A stretch of DNA of 64,000 bases from Synaphobranchus kaupii (lineage: Eukaryota; Chordata; Actinopteri; Anguilliformes; Synaphobranchidae). Position numbers and translations under genes: made by a program. The notes under the pieces were generated by a model that was not told the origin of the DNA, did no database searches, and saw nothing but the letters and a program-made list of their open reading frames with translations. The DNA is taken from contig CM056395.1 in the NCBI GenBank assembly GCA_029718625.1, positions 18,812,309-18,876,308 of the forward strand, in the 5' to 3' direction. Numbering within the stretch: position 1 is the stretch's first letter; each line of letters starts with the position of its first letter. Positions 36,690 to 48,419 of this stretch are shown here, piece by piece.

Positions 36690-39020
36690 GCTGCGACCAC
36701 AACTACATCAGCTCCAACCACAACAGCTTCCCCCACAACTACTTTAGCTCCAACCACAACACCTGTCCCCACAACCAATTTAGTTCCAACGACAACAGCT
36801 GCCCCGACAAATACATCAGCTCCAACCACAACAACTGTCCCCACAACCATTTTAGCTCCAACCACAACAGCTGCCTCCACAACTACATCAGCTCCAACCG
36901 CTGCCCCCACAACTACACCAGCTCCAACCACAACAACTGCCCCCACAACTACTTTAGGTCCAACAACAACAGCTGCACCAACAACTACATCAGCTTTGAC
37001 TACAACAGCTCCAACCACAACAGCTGCCCGCACAACTACTTTAGCTCCAACCACAACAGCCGTCCCCACAACAACTTTAGCTCCAACCACAACAACCGCC
37101 CCCTCAACAACTTTAGCTCCTACCACAACAACTTTAGCTCCAACCACAACAGCTAACCCCACAACAACTTTAGCTCCTACCACAACAGCTACCCCCAGAA
37201 CAACTTTAGCTCCTACCACAACAGCTGCCCCAACAACTACTTTAGCTCCAATCACAACAACTGCCCCCACAACTACATCAGCTCCAACCACAACAGCTGC
37301 CCCCACAACAACTTCTGTCCTCACAACAACTTTAGCTCCTACCACAACAGCTACTGCTTCAACTACTTCAGATCCAACGACTACAGCTGCCCCTACAACT
37401 ACATCATCTCCGACCACAACAGCTGTCCCCACAACTACAACAGCTCCAACCACAACAGTTGTCCCCACAACTACTTTAGCTCAAACCACAACAACTGCCC
37501 GCACAACAACTTTAGCACCTACCACAACAACTGCCCCCACAACTACATCAGCGCCTACCACAACAGCTGCCACCACAACTACTTTAGCTCCAACCACAAC
37601 AGCTGTCCCCACAACTACATCAGCTCCAACCACAACAACTGCCCCCACAACTACTTTAGCTCCTACCCCAACAGCCGCCCCCACAACTACTTTAGCTTCA
37701 ACCACATGAATTGCCCCCACAACTACATCAGCTCCAACCACAACAGCTGCCTCCACAACTACATCAGCTCCAACAGCTGCCCCCACAACTACACCAGCTC
37801 CAACCACAACAGCTGCCAGCACAACTACTTTAGCTCCAACCACAACAGCTGTCCCCACAACAACTTCTGTCCTCACAACTACTTTAGCTCCTACCCCAAC
37901 AGCCGCCCCCACAACTACTTTAGCTTCAACCACAACAATTGCCCCCACAACTACATCAGCTCCAACCACAACAGCTGCTCCCACAACAACTTTAGCTCCT
38001 ACCACAACAGCTGCCCCCATAACAACTTTCGCCGCTACCACAACAGCTGCCCCCACAACTACATCAGCTCCAACCACAATGGCTGCCCCTACAACAACGT
38101 TAGCTCCTACCACAACAGCTGCCCTCACAACAACTTTAGCTCCACCCACAACAGCTGCCCCCACAACTCCATCAGTGCCAACCACAACTGCTGCCACCAC
38201 AACAAATGTTGTCCTCACAACAACTTTAGCTCCTACCACAACAGCTGCCCCTACAACTACATCATCTCCGACCACAACAGCTGTCCCCACATCTACAACA
38301 GCTCCAACCACAACTGCTGCCCCCACAACAACTCTAGCTCCACCACAACAGCTGCCCCCACAACTACATCAACTCCTACTACAACAGCTGTCCCCACAAC
38401 TACATCAGCTCCAACCACAACAGCTGCCCCCACAACTACATCAACTCCTACTACAACGGCTGCCCCCACAACAACTTTAGCACCTACCACAACAGCTGCC
38501 CCCACAATTACATCAGCTTCAACCACAACAACTGCCCCCACAAATACGTTATCTCGAACCACAACAACTGCTCCCACAACTACATCAACTACAACCACAA
38601 CAATTACCCCCACAAGAACAGCTGTGCTCACAACAACTTTAGCTCCTACCACAACACCTGCCCCTACAATTACATCAGCTCCAACCACAACAGCTGTCCC
38701 CACAACTACAACAGCTCCAACAACAACAGCTGCCCTCACAACTACATCAGTGCCAACCACAACAGCTGCCCCCACAACAACTTTAGCTCAAACCACAACA
38801 ACTCCCCCCACAAGAACTTTAGCCCCTACCACACCAGCTGCCCCCACAACTACATCAGCTCCAACCACAACAGCTGCCCTGACAACTACTTTAGCTCCAA
38901 CAACAGCTCCTCCCATAAGTACATCAGCTCCAACCACAACATCTGCCCTCACTTCTTTAGCTCCAACCACAACAGCTGCCCATACAACTACATCAGCTCC
39001 AACCACAACATTTGCCCCTA
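36690..39020 (+). repeat. 36-bp coding minisatellite of the mucin paralog
   Basis: Units of about 36 bp encode AAPTTTxAPTTT, with x alternating Leu or Ser (TTLAPTTTA, TTSAPTTTA). This equals the later part of PTS domain 2 in the upstream gene, not its 18-bp PTS domain 1. The read-through frame change at 38,343 is visible as a shift of the Thr/Pro frame. Confidence 0.9.
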
Positions 39021-39660
39021 CAAATATTTGGTTGCATATCCTTTGCATGCCATGACTTCCTGATGTCTGTGAACCAAGAACATCAAAAGACTCTTGATAT
39101 CTTTTTTTCTGGTACTCTTACAGCGACACTATAACATCTCTACATTTGAATGGATCTCTATGGGAATTGGAGGGTGGGACTAGATTTAGCTGTAAATTAC
39201 ACTGGAAAGGTATGGAAACACATGGTTGGCTAAATGGCTCTAAGTCATCAAGAGTCTGAGGTATCAAACAAGCCTTAAAGCATCACTCTGCTGCCAGAAA
39301 TACCATAGTTATGGATGGACAACTTGAAGGTTTTCTTCTCCTGACTTATTTTTCCATAGAGTTCAATAGGAAAATTTGTCAGGAGAAACAACCCTTAAAG
39401 TGTACCATCCATCTCTACTGCATATCTGGCTTGTTTGATACCTCAGACCCTTGATGATTTACAGCCATTTTTACCAATCATGTATTCCATACTGTTCCAG
39501 CATAATCTACCGCTAAATTTAGTCCCACCCCCCAATTCCCATAGAAATCCATTAAAATGCAGAGACGTTATAGAAAATAGGATATCAAGAGTCTTTTGAT
39601 GTTGTTGGGTCACAGATATCAGGAAGTCATGGCACGCAAAGGATATGCGACCAAATATTA
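39021..39660. mobile_element. Complete fold-back copy of the GGTTGCATATCC family
   Basis: The left arm starts AATATTTGGTTGCATATCC and the right arm ends GGATATGCGACCAAATATT, so the ~640 bp form an imperfect palindrome. Interior landmarks (ATGGATCTCTATGGGAATTG, CTGAGGTATCAAACAAGCC) occur on both arms. It joins directly to a mucin Thr codon run at the left, so it marks where the paralog lost its SEA start. Confidence 0.88.
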
Positions 39661-39680
39661 AAAATTTAAAGGCACAATCA

Positions 39681-39910
39681 ACTTAGTGTATGTAAACGTC
39701 TGACCCACTGGAATTGTGATATAGTGTATTAAAAGTGAAATAATCTGTCTGTAAACAATTGTTGGAAAAATGACTTGTGTCCTGCACAAAGTAGATGTCC
39801 TAACTGACTTGCCAACACTATAGTTTGCTAACATGAAATCTGTGGAGTGGTTAGAAATTAGTTTTAATGACTTCAACCTAAGTGTATGTAAACTTCCAAC
39901 TTCAACTGTA
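39681..39910. mobile_element. Sleeping-Beauty-like Tc1 end remnant
   Basis: AGTGTATGTAAAC occurs at both ends (39,685 and 39,881), with CTGACCCACTGGAATTGTGA and a terminal CTTCCAACTTCAACTGTA. This is the 3' terminal region of salmonid-type Tc1 elements. No transposase remains. Confidence 0.8.
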
Positions 39911-40179
39911 TATGCACAGATATATTGATGTTCTTTTGCTTTCGTTTGACACCCAGTATTCCTATACTATCAGCCTCAGAATAACAGCTTTCAAAGCAAT
40001 GTAGCTAAAACACAAAAAACTTTGTGAACTCTGTATGTTTAAAAACAAATATTCAGAGACATTAAATGTCACATTTTCCTTTATTTACAAATTTTATGCT
40101 TAATATACAATGCAAATATATGTTATAACTGTCTTGTACTAACCTGCATACCCGTATATGTTCCGACTCATTTTCACAG

Positions 40180-40244
40180 TTGAATCGTGGATACAGGCAT
40201 GCTTTCCCTCTGACCTTCCTCAGGTGTATTGTTGTCGGTTTCAG
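40180..40244 (+). pseudogene. Paralog SEA exon b
   Basis: 65 nt between TTTTCACAG and GTAAGAG, reading LNRGYRHAFPLTF ... VVGFR. It differs from the upstream copy (17,887-17,951) at about five positions, with Leu to His the only non-silent change noted. Confidence 0.85.
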
Positions 40245-40559
40245 GTAAGAGCAGAAGCTCCTTTTATTGGCTACAGCTATTACCATGGTGATGGGTTACT
40301 TCTCCAGTCACTGCCCCAGGATGAGATATGGCTATTAGTGGTGTTACTGTATTTTCTACTGAGTCACTTTGAGATTGTGGTGCCAGAAGGACCACGAGCA
40401 CAGCTGCTTTATAGTAAAGTCTTCTTCTCATCTAAACTTCAACCTTCTTCTTTCCCTTCCTTCCTCCTCCCTCCCACCCCCTTCTCACTTTGTCTTTCCC
40501 TCACCTCCACTCCCTCCCTCCTTTGACCCCTTGCTCTTTCATGACCTTCCCATGAACAG

Positions 40560-40738
40560 TCGGGGACCTCCTTTCTCTTTTCCCTTCACCCGGATGGATT
40601 CCGTAAGAGCGGAGACAAACCTGATCTTCAGGAACCGGACTGTGGTTCCAAACATCACCATGGCAGTAACAACCCTCATTCAGGCCCTTAATGATTCTAC
40701 AGTCTTTTTAGACATTGTTCCATCCACCATTACTGCAG
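40560..40738 (+). pseudogene. Paralog SEA exon c
   Basis: 179 nt, nearly identical to 18,267-18,445, including the 33-nt extension before the Met-Asp-Ser-Val loop. Amino-acid changes are few (for example Thr to Met and Thr to Ile in the last helix, Ser to Phe). The reading frame is intact. Confidence 0.85.
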
Positions 40739-40920
40739 GTCAGTTCCTCGTTCTTCACTCAAGTTGTATCATACTCATTTACCCCTCATAATGCTAATAA
40801 TAATAACTAGAATGGCACTCAGAGAGATGCCAACACCTGCGTGAGTGGGCAAAGCACTCTATAATATAGAACAGACATAACCGCTTACTTCTATTGTCAA
40901 AGTTGCAGCAAACAATAGTA

Positions 40921-41081
40921 AGGGCCAGTGTGGGTGCATGCTTTTGTTCCAACCTAGCAGTAACACGTCTCATTCTACTAATCAAGGTCCTTTAGTGGTT
41001 GACTCTAGTGGTTGATTAGTAGAATTAGGTGTGAGAATCAACTGCTTGGCTGGAACAAAAGCCTGAACCCACACTGGCCCT
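40921..41081. mobile_element. 161-bp MITE in the paralog's last intron
   Basis: Terminal inverted repeats AGGGCCAGTGTGGGT and ACCCACACTGGCCCT, with inner arms TTTTGTTCCA / TGGAACAAAA. An inner TAGTGGTTGA stretch is also repeated. No convincing target duplication. Confidence 0.75.
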
Positions 41082-41089
41082 TTCTGGAT

Positions 41090-42485
41090 AAGGACCCCTG
41101 CCTTAGGCTATAATGGAGAAACTGCTGAATTTTTCTACCAAACTAAGGGTTTATCCCGTTAAACCCACAATACATATAGGAATAAGAACCTATGCTTGAT
41201 TTTACTTGACACGATTTGATAAAGTTACAATCGTTTTGTTTTACTCATCGGAGAGCACTAGACTCTGGTTGGTCGTATTGAACATGTGATGATGACTAGC
41301 TGATGGATAGCATACTCAATACTCAACTCCATTGCTTTCAATTACCAGAAGTGATTGTTACATCAGTATTGGAATATTCAGTTAAGAACACTGTAATCGC
41401 ATATTTGTGGTTAAAGGGTTAAAAGCTGAGTTTGCTCTATTGGCCCCTGAGCTGTGCGTGTACTCCATTGTTTGTAAAGGGATTTCAAGGGCAGTGCATT
41501 GTTTGAAATATCATTCACACCGTGTCTTTCATATACTTGTAGGTGGGTTTTTGAATGAGGTAACAAACAACATATAATAAAACAGTTGTAATCAAAACCT
41601 CCGTATATTGCTGTCAGCTGACATTAGTTAGTTAATAGGCTATATTTTGCATACTACCACACATTTTATTCTGAATATTAAACAACATCACCAGAAAGTA
41701 GCCTACGGTAGCTACACCTACACCTCTGTGAATGTTAGTTATGTGATCCGGTTATGCCGATCTACTAGACTGAATAGTCTTCCTGATGGAGCTCACAACA
41801 TGAACTCACAATAACTAGCATTAGTGCTAGTAGTAATCCATTTAGTAGTACTGTTCTGTTGGCAGCTGAAGGATAACCAAGTTGCTGTACAAGCTCCTCG
41901 CAAAATTGATTTATTTCACTTTCACTCAAGTCAAGTCCTGAGCTCGCATGACAGAGTAACGTGCATGAAAGCAACAAAAAAGCCCGGTACGATGACTCTA
42001 CGATGAGTTAAACAACTCAACTATAACTTTTTCACCGAATCGTGTCAAGTGAAATAAAGCATTGATTCTCATTCTTCTATGCATTGTGGGTGTAACTGGG
42101 TTGAAAATATGACTGTAAACCCCTTAGTTTGGTAGCAGGAGTTTCTCCATTATAGCCTATGGGAAAATGTTGAGTTGTGACGCGCTGGTTGGTTGGTTTC
42201 TGCAACTCCTGACTCCTTCCGCCTCTCCAGTTCCACGCTCTAAGACAAGCCTTTGACAAAATCTGCAAGTGTTGCTCTCCCCAATGTGTGCCCTCCTGCA
42301 TTCAAAAGGTGTAACATCAATTCCTCCAATTAACGTCTATTCATGAGAAACTGGTGGAAATTAATAAAATGAACATACTTGTAGTTGACGGATTTGAAAA
42401 CTATTTGAGAATGCAGGTCCTTGGCCGCCTGTCAACCTATGTGCAAAGTTTCATCCAAATCGGATCAGGACTGCACTAAGGCTGT
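41090..42485. other. Inserted sequence in the paralog's last intron
   Basis: About 1.4 kb with no counterpart in the upstream gene's 393-bp intron. It ends near ATCCAAATCGGATCAGGACT, a motif often seen at the end of fish interspersed repeats. No coding region is supported. Confidence 0.45.
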
Positions 42486-42489
42486 TATG

Positions 42490-42538
42490 GACAGACAGAC
42501 AAACAAGCGGACAGACAGACAAACAGACAGACAGACAC
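42490..42538. repeat. (GACA)n microsatellite
   Basis: Tandem GACA/AACA tetranucleotides with a few interruptions. Confidence 0.9.
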
Positions 42539-42756
42539 ATGGATGCGAGTGATTACAGTACCCCCGCTCTCAGTGCTATGCATGCGTGGGTGTAATCATC
42601 ACCTCTAGAAGTTCTTATCTCATTCGATAACTGGCTTAGACACGTTACTACTGCTGCAGTTTTCACTATTTTTTTTTAGTAATGCAATCTGCTTTTCATA
42701 TTTATTTATGTATTTTGCGCAGAAACACTCATCGTTCAACTTTTGTCTTAAAACTG

Positions 42757-42917
42757 AAATTCTGGACAATACCCCCACCACAACCACAACAATAACTACG
42801 ACAGCTACTAGCAGTGCCACGGCAACAAACAAACCCCAGGAAGTCATCACTTTTCTGTTTCCTCTTATTCTGGTCATTTACTTTCTGTCAACAGATATGA
42901 ACCTGCCTCAGTTTTAA
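42757..42917 (+). pseudogene. Paralog anchor exon with destroyed acceptor
   Basis: Open to TAA and nearly identical in protein to the upstream anchor exon (NKPQEVITFLFPL ... NLPQF). One codon is missing in the Thr/Ala stalk. The two bases before it are TG, where the upstream gene has AG. Without that acceptor the anchor would not be joined unless a cryptic site is used. Confidence 0.85.
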
Positions 42918-43469
42918 CCAGATAAATAACAGCCTTTGTGATTTTTTGAAACTTGATGCAACATTCTGGTTTTATTTTTCATTATTTTTTATTTAATTCT
43001 GCTAGATTTCTGTCACTTAAATTACCTGCCTCATTTACAATGGTGTGTGACCAGAGGTAAAAGGTAATATTCACTTGTGTTGTTATTCACTTTTGAATAT
43101 CTGTATTAAATCTGTAACTCCACTATTCATTAAAAAGTGCTTTTAAATCCAAAAATACATGTTTCACTCATACAAATTTACCACATACATAAAAAAATAA
43201 CCAAATATGACGCCAGAGAACATTTGTTCTGTGCTAGATAAAAAGCACATACACATCAGTAACAATTGCCTTTCTTGACTATTACTGTCTCTCCCACAAA
43301 ATATTGTGCACTGTGATTTATTTTTATTAACGGAGGGCTTATGAAAAGTATGTTTGAAAATAAGTTATTTGCCTGTGATATTAATAAATACCATAATATA
43401 TTTGCATGATATTTGCTTCAGGCTGTTTTTTGAAGTTAGACCTTATGGATGTACATTTGGAAATAAATA

Positions 43470-44130
43470 ATAAATAAATAAATAAATTCTTAAAGAGATA
43501 CTGCAGAGCCTTTTCTAAGGCATTTTTTACTGCTTCAATTTGAACTGGAACTTGTGAGTAGGTGTGGTCATATGACGATGATGCCACGTAGTCATATTAT
43601 ATGAATATTCATACGGTCAAGGAGTGAAAGGGTGTGTCGATATAAGTCGTAATATTGAAGTTAGCAGTAATACAAAGCAATTCGCATTTGAACTTGAACT
43701 AGCTAGTTAGCAGTACAAGGATCTCAGTCTCAAAGAGGAAAAAAAAAAACGTTGGTCTCTGCTTTTATACCACGTGCCCAGCCGAGACCACCCATTTTTA
43801 TGTTAAGGCACACCCCTACCCAAATGCAATTTTACTGTTCCTTTCCATTTATTATAAAACGCTAATCCATAATGGCACTCATTCTTTATAACTGACACAA
43901 GCTATGTTTATTGATGAAAAAATTAAAATATAAGCTAAAAATCATTATAGTTAAGCACGTCAGCATAATGTGACGCTGACGCTTGATTGAGCAAGGACGT
44001 TCCATTTGCCTAATTCATGTTGCGTCTATTCCACCGTCCTCGTATCTGATCCTTGTATCCTTTCCTCGCATCCTCCATTGGGCGGACCTAAGGAGCGAGG
44101 AAAGGACATGAGGAAAGGATGCAAGGAGGG
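43470..44130. other. Intergenic, nothing recognised
   Basis: Contains AAATAAATAAAT-type simple sequence near 43,460-43,490 and a direct-repeat stretch (GGAAAGGA motifs) near 44,060-44,130. Confidence 0.4.
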
Positions 44131-44134
44131 AAAA

Positions 44135-44627
44135 TAAGCGATTGGAATGAAGCCATTTAGCCAACCATGTGATCCATACTATTCCTGTGTAATTTACAGC
44201 TTAATCTACACCCCCCCCCCCCCCCCCCCCATTCCCGTAGAGATCCATTCAAATGCAAGAGGTTATAGTATCGCTTGTAAGAATACCAGAAAATAAGATA
44301 TCAAGTCTTTTGATGTTGTTGGGTCACAGACATCAGGAAGTCATGGCATGCAAAGGATATGCAACCAAATATTAAATATGACTTTATTTAAGTTTGTTAA
44401 TTTGTCCAAGTAACTTTTAGTCCCCTAAAATAGGGGGATGATGTAGAAAAAGGGCTACAATTGCTATACAGTTCACCCGAAATGGATGTAAAACCCCTCA
44501 AATTAAAGCTGAAAGTCTGCATTTTAAGCTCATAATCACTGTTCCATTTCAAATCCAATGTTCTGGAGTACAGTGCCAAAACAGCAAAATTGTGTCACTG
44601 CCCGAATACTTTCCGTCCCCACTGTAT
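44135..44627. mobile_element. GGTTGCATATCC family copy with 20-C run and Tc1-like end
   Basis: Inverted relative to 34,005. It includes GGCATGCAAAGGATATGCAACC and, at the far end, GTGTCACTGCCCGAATACTT...CACTGTA, a terminal motif of fish Tc1/mariner-type elements. A homopolymer of 20 C lies at 44,211-44,230. Together with 48,075-48,415 this shows that the family extends well beyond the fold-back arm. Confidence 0.75.
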
Positions 44628-44639
44628 ACAAGTAGCCTA

Positions 44640-46235
44640 TATTAATAAAGACGGCAATTATAACTGCATTCATATTCTAATAATAAACTGCAAATAAGAC
44701 ATTTTATTTTATCTCTGGTTTTAATCTCCAACTGCAAGGCTTGCTCCAGGAGCCACTATCTACTCCTAATGTCCTGTGGTGAACCATGACTACTGTGATA
44801 GGTACTGCCCAACAACCTCATCCTTGGTGATCTGTCAGCTGGATCTGGACAGGGGGCCATGCGTGGTGTAGGACATGGCAGTACTGCTCTCACATAGAGC
44901 AGCTGGTGACCTGAAGGCTCCACCAGGGCTGATGCGTATGCTGGGGGAGAACAAATGTAACATCCGCCGTTTCCCTCCAGTCCACCTCCCTTTCGTTTCC
45001 TTCGTTTTCCCATTCCTTACGTTTCATGTCGTGTTTTTCTGTTTACCCTGTTCGTCTCCTTTCTGTGTTCGTTGCAGGCTGGGCGTGGTCCCCGTTCAGT
45101 TCCTTGTTTTCTCCCCTTATTGGTTAGCCTATCACTCTCCCTCTTGCACACATTCCACACTCATTTTCATTATTCAATTAGTCCTCTCACCTTTTCCCTT
45201 TTCTATTTAAGTTCCCCTGTTTCACAGTCGCATTGCCAGTTTGTTTTCTCTGCTCCGTTTGAGATCACTCCTGGCCAGTCTGTTTGCTACTCTGTTTTGC
45301 CCTAACCTGTTTGTTCTGTTCCTCGTTCCAGCCCGCCCAGCCTGCCTCCTCTTCTGCCCAGCCTGCCTCTTCTGCACAGTTCCGTTCTCATGCCCTGCCT
45401 TAGTTCACCAACCCCGTATCCAGCCTGTCACCTTTAGTTTTCCCTGCTTGCTTGCTTGCCCGCAACTTTGTCTTGCTTAAATAAACATACTCCCTGGTGG
45501 AGTGTTCATCAAGTATACCCCTAGCGAAACACGTAGCGCGCCTCCCCATCCTTGGTGGTAGCTACCTCTCGGCTTCCTTTGTCATAGTGCAGGTGTGCCA
45601 ATAGGCGCCTGAAGAAAAAGTTAAATATTCAATTCACCAATATTGATTACTCACATGGCAATAAGAATGGCTGCTCTCCTGCTGTCTCCTGCTCCAATCT
45701 GTATAATTGAGTCCTATAGATGGGCAATGGCACCATCTGGTGGTCAAAATGTAGTACTATGGGATATGCAAGGATATGATATGGCCAACGCTAATTAAAC
45801 TTCATGGGGGGATTTAACTGCCACCATTTTCACTGTGCATATTTATAAATATATGAAGAAATAACCAAGCCACAGCTTCTCATGTGTTGTCCCACATTCA
45901 GAACTTGCATTCTATGCTGTATATAAGGGTGGGGTTGTAGTAGGGTTTTGGGGGTCCTTGGGTCTATTTTGACAATTGAGATGAATTTCTCATGTCTGAA
46001 ACATTATCAGGGATATTGAGCATTATATTAAATCAATATTATTTGATTCCTATGGCATGAAAAGTTTATATCTGGATGTAATCAATTAGCAACATTTCCC
46101 TTAAACCAAATCATTTTTCAATTAAATAAGGCTTCAGGGATGATAATCTCATTCCTTTCTTACTCCTGAAGCACTTCTCAGGATGATCAGTGATAGTGGG
46201 TGTCATGCTTGTTCACCTTAGAGGTGGAATTACCC
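44640..46235. other. Intergenic; pyrimidine-rich LTR-like stretch 44,956-45,490
   Basis: From TGTAACATCCGCC the strand is pyrimidine-rich, contains TCTATTTAAGTTCCC (TATA-like, about 45,203) and, 270 bp later, AAATAAACATAC (about 45,479). That layout resembles a solo LTR, but I could not find a matching target duplication or partner. The rest is unassigned. Confidence 0.3.
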
Positions 46236-46237
46236 GG

Positions 46238-46700
46238 ATGACAAACCAATATATATGTGAAGCAAACCAATAGATGTGTAAATAACAAACCAATATATTA
46301 GCATCAATGACAAACAAATATATACGTGAATGACTAACCAATACATGCATATTTTAAACCAATATATACATGAAGCAAACCAATATACTTGACAATCAAA
46401 TCAATAGATGTGTAAATAACAAACCAATATATAAGCATGAATGACAACCAAGACAAATGTAAACGACAACCCAATGTACAGTATGTGTGAATTATGAATC
46501 AATACATGCGTATATCAAGCCAATATATATGTGAAACAATTCAATATACATTGACAATCAAACCAATAGATGCACCAATGACAAACCAATGCATGTGTAA
46601 ATAACAAACCAATAGATGCGTCAGTGACAAACCAATACAAACGCATATCAAACCAAAATTATGCCAAGCAAACCAATATATTTGTACACTAAATTGATGA
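46238..46700. repeat. Degenerate AACCAATATAT minisatellite
   Basis: About 20 or more imperfect units with the core ACAAACCAATA followed by TATATG/CATGTG-type spacers. Periods are roughly 20-25 bp, with some longer super-units (for example AAACCAATAGATGTGTAAAT recurring). Confidence 0.8.
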
Positions 46701-47190
46701 TTTTTTTCCTGAATGGCACCCCATACAGGTCACATAAGAACAAATTTGTATTTATAAGGAAGGCCTGACAAGAGAGTTAGATATTAAAACAGGATGAAAA
46801 AAACTAAAGTGATGAGCAGGTAAAAGTGACCTAAGAAACAAAAAGCAGGAGAAAAGTATTTGACAACAGTGAAAAAGATAACATCGGTTAAAAAAAATAT
46901 ATTTTAGGTCTTCAGATATAAAATCCATGTTAGTTAGTTACATAGTTGGGAAGCATTTACAGCTATCAGTTCATAATAGAGTTCTTAAAGGAAGATAAAT
47001 ATGTCCAGTATAAGGGTTTTTTGCAGTCCATTCCAGACATAGGGGGCAGAAAACCAAGATGAGGAGTGAACAATGGAGCTATTTGCTGGACGGTTAACAC
47101 TATATGTGTGGAGGTTCAGGTATTGTAGGTGGGGGAGGATGTATATAAGAGTTGTTGCAGATGAGGAAAGCTGAGAAGGATTTTGTAAAT
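46700..47190. other. Intergenic, nothing recognised
   Basis: AT-rich, no supported ORF. Confidence 0.4.
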
Positions 47191-47194
47191 TACA

Positions 47195-47491
47195 TTACAT
47201 TACATTACAGGCATTTTTTAGCAGACGCTCTTATCCAGAGTGACTTACACAACTTTTTATAATTTTTTACATATTATCCATTTATACAGCTGGATATATA
47301 CTGAGGCGATTCAGGGGTACAAGCCTTGAATTGTCCGTACTGTGACAAATGGTGTTTATGGTGAGGATTTAAGCAGCCAAAAGCCAAAGCCTTGCTCAAG
47401 GGTACAACGGCAGTGTCCTACCTGGGAATCGAACCTGCAACCTTTCGGTTACAAGGCCAGTTCATTAAGCATTATACTGCACTGCCGCCCA
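47195..47491 (-). repeat. tRNA-derived SINE, minus strand
   Basis: Head at 47,491 (GGGCGGCAGTGC on the minus strand), B box GCAGGTTCGATTCC at about 47,426-47,440, and a body with AGCAGACGCTCTTATCCAGA at 47,220. The tail is a short ACATT-repeat run at 47,191-47,210. The GCAGACGCT...TATCCA core is widely shared among fish SINEs. Confidence 0.8.
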
Positions 47492-47494
47492 ATG

Positions 47495-48070
47495 AGTGTG
47501 AACCAGTGAAGTGAACTTCTAGTGTGTAATGAAGGCAGGTTTATGGAGGAGTTCTGCTTCAGGGCACCTTTAAAAGACGATCGGTCAACAATATCACCAT
47601 AATCAAATAGGGGTAGGATGGTCATTTGTACCATTGTCAGTTTGGCAGAGTATGTGAAAGATGAACGGTTACGGTAAAGAGAGCCGAGTCACTGTTTAAC
47701 TTTTGACTGTAATTTGGATAGGTGTAATGTAAATGATAATGTGCTGTCTAACCAGATTCCTAGTTATTTATAGGATGAGACTACTTTAAGATCTATGCCA
47801 TAACAAATTTGTATGGGGGGTGGAGCAGAGGTGGAGTTGTTCTATCCAAACCAAATTACTTTTGTTTTAGAGCTGTTAAGTGTGAGGTGTAAATCGGTAA
47901 AGGCTTTTTGAATAAGGAGGAAATTATCCTGGAGAGAATTTAGAACTAAGAACCAGTCTACATAGGAGTCAACAACACAAACAATTTTGAAACTTTCAAA
48001 AATTTAATAGAATGGTCGACAGAATCAAAGGCATTGGCTAAGTCAATGAAAACTGCAGCACAAAATTGCT
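47495..48070 (-). other. LINE-like RT trace, minus strand
   Basis: Minus-strand frame near 48,000-48,070 reads AVFIDLANAFDSVDHSI, matching the FxDLxKAFDxVxH block of non-LTR reverse transcriptases (first catalytic Asp region). Only this motif and degenerate surroundings remain. A fold-back family fragment abuts at about 48,075. Confidence 0.65.
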
Positions 48071-48074
48071 TGTT

Positions 48075-48415
48075 GTCCAGAGCAGTATTGCTTGTAAGAG
48101 TACCTGAAAATAAGATGGCAAAATGTTGTTGGGTCACAGGCATCAGGAAGTCATGGCACGCAAAGGATATGCAACCAAATATTAAATATGATGACTTTAT
48201 TTAAGGTTACGTTAATTTATCCAATTACTTTTTGGTCCCTTAAAATGGGGGGCTGTGTAAAAATAATTATATGGATGTAAACACCCTCAGATTAAAGCAG
48301 AAGGTCTGCACTTCATACCTCATAGTCACTGTTCCATTTAAAATCCAATGTGTTGGAGTACAGAGCCAAAACAACAATAAATGTGTCACTGTCCAAATAG
48401 AGTGCACTGTATGGT
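48075..48415. repeat. GGTTGCATATCC family, further copy
   Basis: Parallel to 44,270-44,627: TTGTTGGGTCACAGGCATC, GGCACGCAAAGGATATGCAACC, AAAATCCAATGTGTTGGAGT and a CACTGTA end. Confidence 0.8.
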
Positions 48416-48419
48416 AAAT

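Larger units (their letters stand above)
36600..42917 (+). pseudogene. Decayed paralog of the mucin 3' end
   Basis: Similar in order to the upstream gene: a PTS array (36,660-39,020), the second SEA exon (40,180-40,244), the third SEA exon (40,560-40,738) and the anchor exon (42,757-42,917, TAA). Breaks are: (1) in-frame TGA at 37,707-37,709 where other units have ACA; (2) a one-base loss at about 38,343 that moves the Thr/Pro frame from codons starting at multiples of 3 to the +2 frame; (3) replacement of the first half of the SEA domain and its donor by a fold-back repeat from about 39,021; (4) the acceptor before the anchor exon reads AAACTG instead of AAACAG. The last intron has swollen from 393 bp to about 2 kb by insertions. 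The upstream boundary of the copy is unclear; the Thr/Pro frame is open back to at least about 36,500 without recognisable mucin sequence. Confidence 0.85.

Noticed and set aside
36542..38340. Asn/His/Ser/Tyr-rich frame (CPHNYISSNHN repeats)
   Set aside because: An out-of-frame reading of the mucin paralog repeat; the Thr/Pro frame matches the upstream gene.
44956..45490. Solo LTR
   Set aside because: A TATA-like site and AATAAA are suggestive, but I found no terminal TG...CA pair with a target duplication, so it is kept only as a low-confidence remark.
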